From Enoplolaimus lenunculus (taxonomy: Eukaryota; Nematoda; Enoplea; Enoplida; Thoracostomopsidae), in NCBI GenBank assembly GCA_030248215.1, contig JASANG010000446.1:22733-86732 (forward strand): DNA of 64,000 bases, read 5' to 3'. A program made the position numbers and the translations under genes. The notes under the pieces were generated by a model. The model was not told the origin of the DNA. It did no database searches and saw only the letters and a list, made by a program, of their open reading frames with translations. Shown piece by piece: positions 48,426 through 59,609 of this stretch (within the stretch, counting starts at the first letter, position 1; every line of letters begins with the position of its first letter).

Positions 48426-49833
48426 TCCCGAATCAAGACCAGTAAAATTATCGTGCAGAACCCTGAAGACCCGTAAAGGCCTTCTCTAAACTCTCATAAT
48501 GTGTAACAACAACAAGTCACCTCTTTTCCATATTATCAGAACCAACCTAACCGGAGCCCGAAACACATCCCTGAGTATTTTACGCCCGGTGTTACAAACC
48601 AAACACACCTATTCGCCTTAGCACTAGGCGTCCCGAGATATTCCAAACCCGAGAGCCTAAATTCATTAGTGGGGCGAACCTCCTTTTTTCTACAAATGGT
48701 ACTTTATGTTGCAACCGCGAACACCCCCTCTTTATAGACCTCGGGACGCCTCTGAAATTTAAACTGAGCTCTCACTCCCCTTTTTAAAATAATAAGCAAA
48801 ACATAGAATGTTTAGATTCCCCTTAATAGTAAGCGGCCGGCCGAATCTCTAACTACTCTCATCCACGTATTAAAAGCCAGAATCTAAAGAGCACTAATGC
48901 TACGTCTCAGCAAATCTCAACAGGTCTGCCAATTCCAATCTACTTGTGGGCTATGCCAGACAAAAGTGCAAAGGAGAAGCGGAGAGCAATGCGCAAAATA
49001 TCAAATGAATCGATCAAAAACGCCTAGAAAGAACGAAAGAGGCTGAGGCTAGAGGAACGCTATGGCCCTTGGTCGACACTGCCATCTCCGAAATGCACGC
49101 TTTTGACGTCTTACCTTTTTTTCAGCCGTATCGGGCCCACAGTAAAATGATGCACACCTTTTCGCGTTCCCGCACTCACAACGCTAGGAGTCGTTGAAAA
49201 CCAAGTCCGTTTTGTAAAACAAGCTCTCCCTTCCAGAAGTCCCTATTCATTAATTTTTACTCTACGCCAAAACTTACGGAGTCATGGAACCTGCCGCCGT
49301 AAATAAAGCTTGTAAATTTAAATATAACTGTCAAGAACAAATCGTAAAAACGCCGGCAATGCGAAAGCTAAACTTTTCGGATGTTGTGTAGGGTAGCCAA
49401 CAGCCTCTGGAGCAACTTAAAGTTGGGACATCCAGCGCCGGGTTATTTGTCGAATATGAAACCGTACGAAGCAGACATAGACACAACCCAAACATTAGCG
49501 GGCGCAAAGATACTACTCAGATCTGTCTTGGCTACGCCATCCCCCGTTCGAGGTTTCCCTTGGGGGAATTCCCTCTTTCTCTCACTTTTGGAGGTGCATA
49601 CGAGTCACATTGGTCTCCCGACATTTTCAGCCCTCCCCGTATTTAATCCTTCAAAAAAATGTCGCCTGTTTACGTGCATTACTGCGTACTAAAAAGGAAC
49701 CGGCACTCTAAGAGGCGTTGCTGTTGCAGTCAACAAATATCTATTCAAATTTCCAGGTTGGGGGGCACTGGGCGAAAATTGAGGGACTGCAAAACGCGTG
49801 TCAGAGTTTTTTCTCACCCGGACAATTCTATTA
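48426..49833. other. Intron, nothing recognised
   Basis: Mixed AT-rich sequence without supported genes. An open frame at 49381-49692 has no domain content and no convincing splice context. Confidence 0.35.
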
Positions 49834-50677
49834 TGCGTCGTCCACTTTATCTTGTGCCCGCGGTGTGGAAATTTGCAACGCCAATTTCCAACTACGATTT
49901 TAAAAATCATAGTAGTTGGAAATTGGGTTTCTGAAATTTTCCAATTTCCCACTTCTACAAAATGCAAAACCACGAGTGGTAAATTGGTAAATCAATTTAA
50001 ATAAATTTCCTACTAGGGAATTTTAAAACAAGGCAAATGGGAAATTGAGATATCTGTACAATTCAACTTCCTTTATCCATCAAGAATTATATGTCAATAG
50101 GGAAATTGAACTCAAAATTAATTTTAACCCATTTTGCGATATTTTCCCGAAAAGAATATAAAATCTTGAAATTGTAAATTTCGATATTTTCCTTCATATT
50201 AATGAAAAAGAAAATGAGAAAATTTTAAGAATAGGAATTTAGAAAAATCAGCTGAAGGTAAATCAATAAAGGAACTGTGCCGACAGGTACAAATAATATA
50301 AAATGGGGGCATAATGATGCTAGCAAGGGGGTAGATTAACAAGGAGGATTATCTCTTTTCAATTTTGGTCTCTATTTTCCACTGCCCTGATCGGCACTTT
50401 TCAATTTTCGTTTTGAACAAATTCTGTCTTCTCAATTTTCCAATCTTTTTAAAATTGAGATTCAATTTCCCACTGCCGTAAACTAAAAAACCCGTAGTGG
50501 GAAATTGAAATCTAAATACTTAAACAATTTCCATGTATGGTTTTTAAAATAACTAATTCATCACACGGGTAATTTTGAGTTTCAAAATTTCCAACAACTA
50601 TGATTTTTAATAACCGTAGTTGTAAAATGGCGTTGCAAATTTCCAAACAGCGGGCACAAGATAAAGAGGATGACGCA
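49834..50677. mobile_element. Harbinger-type MITE with long inverted ends, family P3
   Basis: 844 bp between TTA duplications (49831-49833, 50678-50680). The outer about 120 bases of each side are inverted copies (TGCGTCGTCCACTTTATC ... GATAAAGAGGATGACGCA), with further CAATTTCC / GGAAATTG foldback structure inside (for example 50465-50510). Non-coding. Confidence 0.65.
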
Positions 50678-50680
50678 TTA

Positions 50681-51577
50681 GTCCGAATCGCTGCTCAAAA
50701 CAAAAGGTACCCACTTCCGATTGTCTCACACATATGAACTACTTATACACATCAGGAGCGTATTATATTCCGGCAAATAACTCACTAACAATGAGAATTC
50801 CGGTTGCAACTAAATACGGTGCAATCTTATAGATGTCTAGTCAAATCTAGGGGCGAATTGGACGGATGGATACGGGGTGAAACACTCGAAAGAAATAGTG
50901 TATCTATTCTTAGCTGTTAAGTTCGGTCCCTAAAAATTCACCTCATTATTTTCCGCGTCACACATGATATGTTTAAGAAGACGAGATAATGGATACAAAA
51001 CAAATACGTATGAGATGTCGTGATCACGAATCCTAGGCCCAGTGTTGGTATCAGGTTCTGAAAACGATCACCCCTTTGTTCCGTTTTCGGCACTGCTGGC
51101 ATAACCATTCCTATTGACAGTTCCTCCCATACTATTTTTATGTGTTTCCTTTTGCTAATTCATCAAAGACTTGCCGCCTGTGTTCACTTAATACGAAATG
51201 CTAACAGATACAATGCACACTCATCGTATTATAAGTCGAATAAAATTCTACTCTGATCCCAGTGAGTTTGATGAAACGGGGTAGGTAATTGAAGGACTAA
51301 GTTAGCGGGTACCGCTTGTGTAAGGAGCGACTTTCGCAGATTTGGCCAACTGGTCCCCAAGAGCACCATACAGGGAACAAGAGCACAAGATGACAACCCA
51401 AGCATACATATGACAAATTACGTACAATAAAACAATAATATAGCATATGAGTCATTATTACAAGTACCCAAATTTCTATTCTTTACCTGCTGAAACTACG
51501 CCCTCTTTTTTGTTGAACTTTCCTTCATGAAGCCTACAAAAAATGCGACATTGGAACATTTTGAGCAAACGGAAGAC
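50681..51577. other. Intron, nothing recognised
   Basis: No open frame, RNA gene or repeat boundary that I can support. Confidence 0.35.

Positions 51578-51650
<73 letters not shown>
51578..51650. repeat. (ATA)n microsatellite
   Basis: About 24 perfect AAT/ATA triplets. Long Ile or Tyr runs read from it on either strand are artefacts. Confidence 0.95.
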
Positions 51651-51653
<3 letters not shown>

Positions 51654-51812
51654 CAATTATAATAATAGTCAATGATGTAAATAAGGATCCACAACAACGA
51701 TGTGCCAACATGCCAATGTCCTCATGCCTTTCGATCGCCATACCCATAACAAGTCAATAGGAAATTTGCAGCTAGAAAAAATGTGTCTATGACACCAACA
51801 ATATTGTTTCAG

Positions 51813-51872
51813 TGTCAATGAACGTTATTCGTTCGCCTCCGCTGCAAACGGACAGTTCTGTTAGTTCGAATG
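51813..51872 (+). CDS. Weak candidate exon: Ser-rich linker
   Basis: A good acceptor (TTGTTTCAG) is followed by a 60-base open stretch ending at a GTGCAC donor, phase 1 on both sides, coding SMNVIRSPPLQTDSSVSSN. It would fit between the linker and CBM14 exons. The donor is poor and the frame stays open beyond it, so this is tentative. Confidence 0.25.
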
Positions 51873-52339
51873 GTGCACGGAGTTCCGCATCAAGACAAAT
51901 TGCGTTGGAAACTTCCAGAATAAACATGGTCGCTTTAATACTGACTATACTAATCAAATGTTCTGGGTTTGCAAGAGCAAAAATGGTTTTGTCTCCTACA
52001 ATGTTATTTTCGGTTTAATGCACGGTTCACGTTATAACTTGGGCAGTATGGTCACGTTTTGTCATATGTTGATTCGACATCAACAATTTTTGTTACCATC
52101 ATATGATACGGACAGGCATATGTCGAATATCATGTATTGCTATACAAAGCACGGGTACACAGGTTATCTCAACATACAAGTGTTCGAATGTCACGTGACA
52201 CAATTGGACATATTGCTTAATATCATGATATTCCAAACTAACATCATTATATCATGTAATATTCAGCAAAACGGATTTGGAGTAACATATGATATTTCAT
52301 TAGGTAAGACGAATGTTAGACAATCAGCCAATATTTGAA

Positions 52340-52445
52340 TTTTCCTGCCAAAATTTGAATTCTCCCGCCAAAATTTGAATTTTCCCTAAAATTTGAATTT
52401 CCCGCCAAATTTGAAATTTTCCTGCCAAGATTTAAATTCCCGCCA
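52340..52445. repeat. Minisatellite, unit like CGCCAAAATTTGAATTTTCC
   Basis: Five to six imperfect units inside the P1 MITE. The same unit builds the larger array at 55095-55525. Confidence 0.6.
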
Positions 52446-52742
52446 TATTATTAGTGTTGTTATATACATTGTCTCGTAATATCATATGATACTAACGGCA
52501 CATGTCTATTAGTATCATATGATATTCCGCCATACGGAGCCTAGTTATGCAACTGACTCAGAAAACATTTTTAAAATGATCATATGATATTGACAGACAA
52601 AAGTATGGTATATCATATAATATTGAAATGCAAAACTTGACCGATACGTGATGTTAGCACACAACCACTGTTTTTGGAATATCATTTTGGGTTACATCGT
52701 AGACAAAATGTTACCCAATATATAGAACGTGACAAAACATAA

Positions 52743-53023
52743 TGGGTCATCCACGTTAAAATGCACGCGCCGATGTAATAAATGGTCCACAAACCCCATT
52801 TGGAACAGCGTCGAAATAGACATCCTAGCTAGAGGCAAGGTACAGTTTCATATCTGTATTTGGATAGTGGTGATTGTCTAAACTCTGTCGGAAGGGACTC
52901 TGGATGAATACATGTTGTCTGTAGGATGTCAGGACATTACGTTAGTCACGCGCACACATATAAAAACCCCAAAAGTCAGGGACATATTTTACATATGTCC
53001 GTGCATTTTAACGTGGATAACCA
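52743..53023. mobile_element. Harbinger-type MITE, family P2, nested in P1
   Basis: 281 bp with ends TGGGTCATCCACGTTAAAAT and ATTTTAACGTGGATAACCA, flanked by TAA and AAA. It carries the family's GTCGGAAGGGACTC interior motif. Confidence 0.6.
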
Positions 53024-53059
53024 AAACCCAGCTGCACCATTTATAACGTGAACCCCGCA

Positions 53060-53832
53060 TAAAACACTTTTGAAGAAGAGGAGCGATTATATACGGTACC
53101 ACTGCTTTTCCTTCGCTGAATTATTTTTTATGGTTTGAGAATTTAACATGTTCTGTTTTTTTAAATATTGTGATAAAATAAATAATACTTTTTACGATAC
53201 CGCACCAGTGAGCACTAGTGGATTAAAAAAAGAGACGGGGTTCTTCCTGTCTAGAAATTGATGGAATATGGGCCTTCAACCTTTACATTACGGATTTAGG
53301 GATATTGCCAAGAATTTGTTTAACTGTGGTTCTGATCTTGTTAACAAGGTGGTAGTTGCACACAGGTGCAATTATTCTCCTATATTCGGTTTTGGCATAT
53401 GTTGAAAAGTATTTGTTTTTTATAAGTATACGCCATGTGTAAGCTTTCAGATTGCAAAGTAATTGATTCTAACCTTCATCATTAAGTATATATGGAAACC
53501 CGACATTCCCTTTGGTAAGCGCGTTACTTGCGGTTTAAAACAGTAAGCGTTGTGTAAAATTAAAGGCAGGCCATGAATAACTGTGTTACAGTGTTTCTGA
53601 ACAGTATGCACTTATTATATTTATACATATAAAAGCTAATAACAACATACTGGCGAAATTCCTTTCAAACGTAGAAGCTACAGAAGCGGATTCAGAATTG
53701 TTTGGCTGTGCAGAATTTAGACTAAATACCGTTGAATTTTACTCTGTAGCGGAAAATAGGTATACTTCGCAAATTGAGCATATCTAAAGAAAATATACAA
53801 ATTTCGTATGAATACGTCGTAAATCAATCTGC
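53060..53832. other. Intron, nothing recognised
   Basis: AT-rich sequence with no supported feature. Confidence 0.35.
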
Positions 53833-54360
53833 TGTTCAGGCCAATTAATACCAATTGGCTTTGTCCGATGTGCAATTTTATGTAATAGCGGTCTGGTTTA
53901 CGCCAAAATGCTTTCGAACTTATAGACCAATCAGAGTTGATATCTGGACAGACGCAATACCGTTACCCCTTCTCACATTTAGTTGCCTATAGGCAACTCA
54001 GCGCAGTGCATATACGTTAAATAATATATATCGCACCGTGCTGAACAATTGCAACACGTATACATAGTACTAAATTACCACAAGACGTGCGAGCTCCCTC
54101 GGGCTCGAGCGTCAAGCTCCTATACGTAGCTGAGTGGTGATGGTATACGCCTCCCACTCCAGTCACTGGAGTTCGAATCCTAGCATAAAAGTGGGTGATA
54201 GAGGAAATAGAAAATATTCATGTGAGAAAGGGCTAACCCATCAGCGTTGGTCTTAGTATATCACTGTTGTTTTGCGACATTTCACAATCGCCATTTGACC
54301 TAAAATGCTATTTCTTCGCATAACAGATTGGCTTCGGCCAATTGATAATTGGCCTGAACA
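53833..54360. mobile_element. MITE 'N' interrupted by the TTAA MITE
   Basis: Starts TGTTCAGGCCAATTA and ends TAATTGGCCTGAACA, perfect 15-base inverted tips. Removing the 266-bp insert leaves about 260 bp, collinear with 4430-4650. The target duplication is unclear. Confidence 0.6.
53967..54232 (+). mobile_element. TTAA MITE with tRNA-like core, copy 2
   Basis: 266 bp, ends CCCCTTCTCACAT and ATGTGAGAAAGGG, flanked by TTAC (53963-53966) and CTAA (54233-54236), both one change from TTAA. A box TAGCTGAGTGGTGATGG starts at 54127 and B box GTTCGAATCC is at 54171-54180, on the plus strand. The related unoccupied site at 4493-4496 reads TTAA. Confidence 0.75.
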
Positions 54361-54454
54361 GTAATTATTCTACGACAAATACACTAAACAGCATTTGTCT
54401 AATCGAAGAAAACATGAAACATCTGACCCATGTTGCACCGAGGGCCGTTCCGTT

Positions 54455-54690
54455 GTCCCGGAACAGCGGCAAGCAGGAGTGTAGCGGACAGAGGAACAAC
54501 CGAGACAGTGGACAGCCTAGACAGCGGACAGCTGGGACAGCGGGACATCCGGGACAGCTGGTGCAGTGGGGACAGCTGGCACAGCGTGGACAACGGGGAC
54601 ATCTGGCACATCTGGGACAGCGGGGACAGCTGGGTCAACGGGGACAGCTCGGACAGTGGGACGGCCGGCACAGCGGTACAACGGGGTTAT
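54455..54690. repeat. GGACAGC(T/G)GG minisatellite
   Basis: About 25 imperfect 9-bp units (GGGACAGCT/GGGACAGCG, some GGCACAGC). All three forward frames stay open because the unit length is a multiple of three; no gene is implied. Confidence 0.65.
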
Positions 54691-54694
54691 ACAT

Positions 54695-54795
54695 AAAACC
54701 TAAACCAAAACGTAAGCCAACGCCTAGGACAAGGCTCAGCTTTGAAGCCTGAACCTGAGCCAAAGCGAAAACCTAGGCCTAAGCCTAGCCAATGT
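54695..54795. repeat. Degenerate TTAGGC (telomere-like) block
   Basis: Variants of CCTAAACC, CCTAGGCCTAAGCCTAGCC follow the GGACAGC array directly. Nematode telomeres are TTAGGC repeats; this block is heavily mutated. Confidence 0.4.
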
Positions 54796-55094
54796 CGCTC
54801 ACACGTTACCATTCGTGCACTCTGCACATCCATCGTTGCTTTATACCATTTTAAAAAGACTAGCTACACTGTTATTGCGTAACTGTGTACGGAAATTTTA
54901 TCTCTAAATAAAAAATATCCGCATAGAGTTTATTGCATTGACGGACATTTTGTATACTGTTTGCGCGTAATGTTAATATTAAATATAGAGTTGCGTGAAC
55001 TGTCGGACTTTATCGTTACAGTCTAAAAGGTGTCGCTAGAAAGCACTAAATAAGATAAATAATTTACTGCGTTATTTTGTTGCTTTTTGCACGT

Positions 55095-55525
55095 TCGCCA
55101 AATTTCACGCCAAAATTTGAATTTCGCGCCAAAACTTGAATTTCCCGCCAAAATTTGAATTTCGCGCCAAAATTTGAGTTTTCCCGCCAAAATTTAGGTT
55201 TCTCGCCAAAATTTGAATTTACAGGAAAAATTTCAATATTCCCGCCAAAATTTGAATCTTCCCGCCGAAATTTCAATTTTCCCGCCAAAATTTGAATTTC
55301 CCGCCAAAATTTGAATTTTCCCGCTAAAATTTGAATTTCTCGCCAAAATTTGAATTTCCCGCCAAGATTTCAATTTTCCCACCAAAAATTTGAATTTTGT
55401 GCCAGAATTTGAATTTCCCGCCAAAATTTCAATGTTCCCACCAAAAATTTGAATTTTGTGCCAGAATTTGAATTTTACCGCCAAAATTTGAATTTCCCGC
55501 CAAAATTTGAATTTCCCCGCTAAGG
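55095..55525. repeat. Minisatellite, about 19-20 bp unit CGCCAAAATTTGAATTTCC
   Basis: Some 20 or more units with small variants. A longer variation (CCACCAAAAATTTGAATTTTGTGCC) appears twice. Open frames on the minus strand rich in Asn, Phe, Gly and Lys are by-products. Confidence 0.9.
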
Positions 55526-55802
55526 TGTCCATATTAATGTGTCTATCATATAAAAATATTGTCCACTGAACTGTTTTTCAAACATTTCAATATCCTAGAC
55601 ATTGTCATTGGAAAACAGTCTTGTCCAGATAGAGTTTCCGTGAAAGTCTGTGATGTCCGCGAATGGCAGTGATACTATTGGAAAATGAAGGGTTTCGATA
55701 AAACATAAGCCGGACAAGCTATTAAATTTCTTTTGGGAGAGGACATTTTGTGTGCCGAGTGCACGTATGGTAAGGTGTGAGTGACATAAGCATATGCCAT
55801 AA

Positions 55803-55990
55803 CCTAAGCCTAAGCCTAAGCCTAATCCTAAGCCTAAACCTCAGCTTAAGTCTAAGCCTAAGTCTGATACGGGGTTCATGCTATAAATGGTGCAACTGGG
55901 TCACGTTTTGTCACGTTCTATATATTGGGTAACATTTTGTCTGCTTTGTAGCCCAATATTGTCAGGGACACTGTTTTGCAGTTAATTTTA
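55803..55990. repeat. TTAGGC block joined to a Harbinger P1 fragment
   Basis: 55803-55868 reads CCTAAGCCTAAGCCTAAGCC and variants, three perfect units then decay: interstitial telomere-type sequence. From 55870 it abuts CGGGGTTCATGCTATAAATG and GGTCACGTTTTGTCACG, the right-end region of family P1. Confidence 0.6.
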
Positions 55991-56000
55991 TAACTGAAGA

Positions 56001-56001
<1 letters not shown>

Positions 56002-56042
<41 letters not shown>

Positions 56043-56060
56043 GATATTACTATTATTATT
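56002..56060. repeat. (TTA)n microsatellite
   Basis: About 13 perfect triplets, then interrupted TTATTA. Confidence 0.9.
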
Positions 56061-58189
56061 GTAATTATCATTAGCTTTGTTGTTTTAGTGATGTCACTTT
56101 CATGTATATCAGGTTATTGCATTTTTGTGTCTGTCTGATGATGACAGCCATTGGCGAGTCCTTTTTCTTCATTATTTTTAAGCAAACATAGTACGCGAAC
56201 GGGTTTCTTTATACCATACCTAGCGTACATAAGTTTGAAAGTCGTTAAGAACTTAGAAAACCGTGACGGGATTGAGACAACTAGTTAGGGGGATAGTTCT
56301 TATGTGTACATACTCATTGCTACCTATTCATTGCTGCTATGAATTCCTTTGTTTTTAGTCTCTGTACTTTCAATGTTGGTGTTGTGTAAGTAATTTTTCT
56401 TATTACATATATGTCAACTTGATGCTGGTCTAGTAACCCCCCTAAAGTTTTGCTTCCAACATTTCAATGACTTGATGCCGATTTAAAGGAAAATTGACTA
56501 GAATTGGCTGAATGCATTGATTTGACTAGATATGGTATGACTAGCGTACAAAAATTTCCCCTCCGTTTTCTTCTGACGAGTACTCAAATTTTGACTAGCT
56601 GAAACCGATTGCACGCTTTTAAGATTAGATTTGAATGACTAGAAATGTATTTGCACAGTAGGTACTGATATTTCCACCGGACAGCTGAATTGCTTAGAGA
56701 TTTCCTATGTGGGGAGACGAATCTAAAGAGATTGAACGTAGCCGCCTATGAATTTTAAGATAACACGGAAGGGGCGATTTGAGCGATGTATTCTGGAAAA
56801 TGAAATCGCGGTCTGAATCTCGGGAATTTCGGGTTTCGGAAGGACTGGCTGAGGTTTAAGTTTATCTAGACTCGGTTCCAGCTAAAAATTTGAGTCTCGC
56901 CCCTATGCTCACCGGAACCTGACTAGAGTTAGTTGCTTGTACAGAACTGACTGTATACACGTATTTGCACACTGTGTTTGTACTACGTAGGCTTGACTAG
57001 TGTACACATCGGGGGTTGACGTCTCGAGAAGTAGCGCAGGGGTTGCAGGTCAGAGCAGCAAATAATGGCTAGGTATGGTTGTTTGGGTTATCAGACCGTC
57101 GTAACGTCTCTAGAGAACTGCCAGTCAAAGCGTATACTCATGCCTACGCCCCGCTCTTGACGCGTACCTCTCCTCGGGAAATACTGAACGAAAATATAAA
57201 TGAACGCGTACACTATAGCAGGAAGGAAACTGTACACCGGTGCGAGAATTTCGCTGTAGAAATCTAAAGGGGGATGGGTCTTACAGTCATTCCCCCAGCC
57301 TCCTCCGAGTGTTTCATGTTTCGATACCGTGGAGAGCTTTGAGTTGGACCCTAGTAAAAGCTAACAGGACGGCGGCCCCATAAACAAATACCCGTGCCTC
57401 CCTTGCTCCGTAGAATAACTCGGTAACACGTGAAACATCTCCAACTGAATGTTAAGTTTGTGCTGTTAGTATGGGGTGCATGGGCGGTCAGTTTCAAAGC
57501 CCCAAACAGCATAAACTGCAGTGGCTGCCGGCAAATTTCACGAGGGAGTTTCAGCACGGAGGAAACGCGATACATGTCGTAAGGGGAGGAAAGAAAAGAT
57601 TTTAAGTAGTTTTGAATTTTCAAATTTTGAAATTTCCAGTTAAACAACGCCTCGCCTCAGCCTAAGGGGATAGGCAGATTAGGATTGGGGGGTAGTTTTG
57701 TTTTGGGTTTAGGATACGCAGAGGGGGTAGGCGAAGTTATGTTTTGCGCAGGCTTAACAGGATTTTTAGGAGGTAATCAAGTAGAGAGATGGCCATCTGT
57801 CTCTTAGGACAACCGGATTTTAGTTTTCGAGGTCCGTTGATTTTAGAATTTTCAGGTGCGGAGCTGGCGCTCTTGGGTTCGGCACGCCGGGTTGGCCGAG
57901 AAAGCCGTCCCAGCTGCCGTTTTGGGTCGAAAACCAGGATTTTGCGAAAATTTTGGAATTTTATGGCACTTAAATTTAGAAATGTCATTCCAATTTTAGG
58001 GCTCCTGGGATTATAAATTTAGTAACGATTGTCTTGGCCTTCTGTTTTGGCCGAGAAAGCCACTCTGAACCTGCGCAGTGAATGAACGTCTAAAAAATTA
58101 GGGTGAATGTAGGTTACGAGTACTGGTTGCGAATTGAGTTTTCCGGAAAGTTCAACTATCATTTTCTAGAATATAGTATGTAGACTAGT
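56061..58189. other. Intron, no supported gene
   Basis: Repeated GACTAGA / TTGACTAG motifs (56440-57010) hint at a decayed repeat. Open frames at 57079-57267 and 57351-57988 have no recognisable content. GGCCGAGAAAGCC occurs at 57895 and 58050. 57650-57760 has TTAGG-type degenerate sequence. Confidence 0.35.
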
Positions 58190-58450
58190 ATTAAGCAATT
58201 TCCGCATCGCGCCGACTAAGCAAATCACCCCGATTACGGCCCGCAAGGTGGTAGTCAAAAGTTATAGACATTTTAAAACATCGAAATTTTGTGTGTATGC
58301 GTCCGGAGGCCCGGCTCCGAAAAATGCAATTTTCACTTTTCTAGAACCGGACGTTAAAAAATTAGTACCATTCGACTCAGCTCGCTGAGCTGATCAAGAA
58401 AACCACCCCGAACCCTATCCGGAAACAAATATATCAAAAGTTAGGGGCCT
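58190..58450 (-). repeat. Family G repeat, reverse orientation
   Basis: Two diverged units with GAGCTGATCAAGAAAACCACC / AAGCAAATCACCCCGA and CAAAAGTTA, complementary in layout to 48138-48425. Confidence 0.4.
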
Positions 58451-59114
58451 CTGAAGTTTTCGGGATTTTAAGGGCACCAACTATATATGCATTTAAATTA
58501 TCACTTTTGCTTGTTGCCTAAATTTTTCTTTCGCGTCATTTGTCACTCGATGCCTTATATTCAGATTTTGTAGTGCATTTTACCTGTTGCTATGATTTTC
58601 TTATGTCCTATTATGTTAGCGTTTTTTCTAAGGTAATCGCACAAGGTAACAAAATTTGGGATAACCCTGAGCACGAGACTACCACTCTCCAGGGTTTGTA
58701 GGCTCGTTTCTAACGCCAGTTAAGGTTTTCGTTAGCCCATTTTATTAAGGATGGAAAAGTAGTATAGCACGACTGTAGACTTGGACAGTTCACGTACAGG
58801 GGTATGAGATTTTGAGGATTTTCCAGTACATATAGGTTTCTGTCGGGTATTGGACTCTATCTGTACGATTCTATTTTGCACTGCGCGCTTTGTTGTGCTA
58901 CATGTCGTAATGACGCACCTTTTTTATTTCACACTCAAGTTTTGCAATGCGGGTCTTCACCTTGTAAAACGTGTGTGTAGCATCTTGCGAGATAGTAAGA
59001 GGGAGACCCTAAGACAAAAGCTGCACGTAATTATCATGTTTCATAGGGGGGTGCGGTTAAACCTCGGCAAATCTATTTTCCTGAACCCTGGCACCATATG
59101 CCTCTCAGTACCCG
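58451..59114. other. Intron, nothing recognised
   Basis: A 100-codon open frame (58850-59152) has no domain content. Confidence 0.3.
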
Positions 59115-59592
59115 AACCTTGGATGGGGGTAACCCCGTTAGCCCCCACATAACTCTCCGGTTGTAGATTATGCGTTAAATCCTCCAGCCAATCACAGGCT
59201 CTTAAGAATTAATCAAGTGATCATTTTGTATTGGCTGATTGAAACGTAGAAATTTCCAACCAATGAAAGGAAGTTACGGAGTCTGTTTTCGAGGCGCGCT
59301 GATTGGTTGAATTTCAGAGCCTCGACAGTATATAAGGCCGCTGCACAGGCTGAACATTCAGTTCAGTTTCATATTTTTCGGTTTTCGCTCGCGTGCTCGA
59401 GCCGCGACAGCAAACCGATATCTCTGCACACGGAGGCGACTTAGTGTGCACGAGAGTTTCGGGGCGCTGAAGCAAGGGGGGATACGCGCGTTTCGCGCAG
59501 GGTAAGAATTTTAAGGGGGGACCCAGTTGGAATTTTTCCAGTTTTCACGAAGGGGGTATGGGTAAAATTTTGGGTTAAAATTTACCTGACGT
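59115..59592 (+). promoter_or_regulatory. TATA/initiator promoter, probably a solo or 5' LTR
   Basis: TATATAAG (59329-59336) and an initiator-like TCAGTT (59358-59363) are 31 bases apart from the first T of the TATA box to the likely A+1, a textbook Pol II core promoter. CCAAT-type sites (CCAATCA at 59188, CCAATGA at 59261) lie upstream. A PBS-like TGGCGAC follows at 59593. Together this suggests the LTR of a second, otherwise missing element. The LTR borders are uncertain and no matching 3' LTR is in the window. Confidence 0.4.
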
Positions 59593-59609
59593 TGGCGACA
59601 ACGCTGGTG
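59593..59609 (+). other. Possible primer-binding site
   Basis: TGGCGACAACGCTGGTG, similar in pattern to the PBS at 30442 (TGGTGACCACGATGG). Confidence 0.35.

Larger units (their letters stand above)
52019..53059. mobile_element. Harbinger-type MITE, family P1, copy 2 (with nested element)
   Basis: 1,041 bp between TAA duplications (52016-52018, 53060-53062). Ends TGCACGGTTCACGTTATAA and TTATAACGTGAACCCCGCA match copy 1 at 22691. It contains ATATCATATGATAT palindromes, a minisatellite (52340-52445) and a nested P2 element (52743-53023). Confidence 0.7.

Noticed and set aside
51476-51760. Poly-Ile / poly-Tyr frames
   Set aside because: Simple ATA microsatellite.
54342-54752. 136-codon frame with Gly-Gln-Leu repeats
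   Set aside because: Product of the 9-bp GGACAGC minisatellite; all forward frames are open.
55064-55532. Open frames rich in Asn-Phe-Gly-Lys repeats on the minus strand
   Set aside because: Generated by the 19-20 bp minisatellite; composition follows the unit, not selection.
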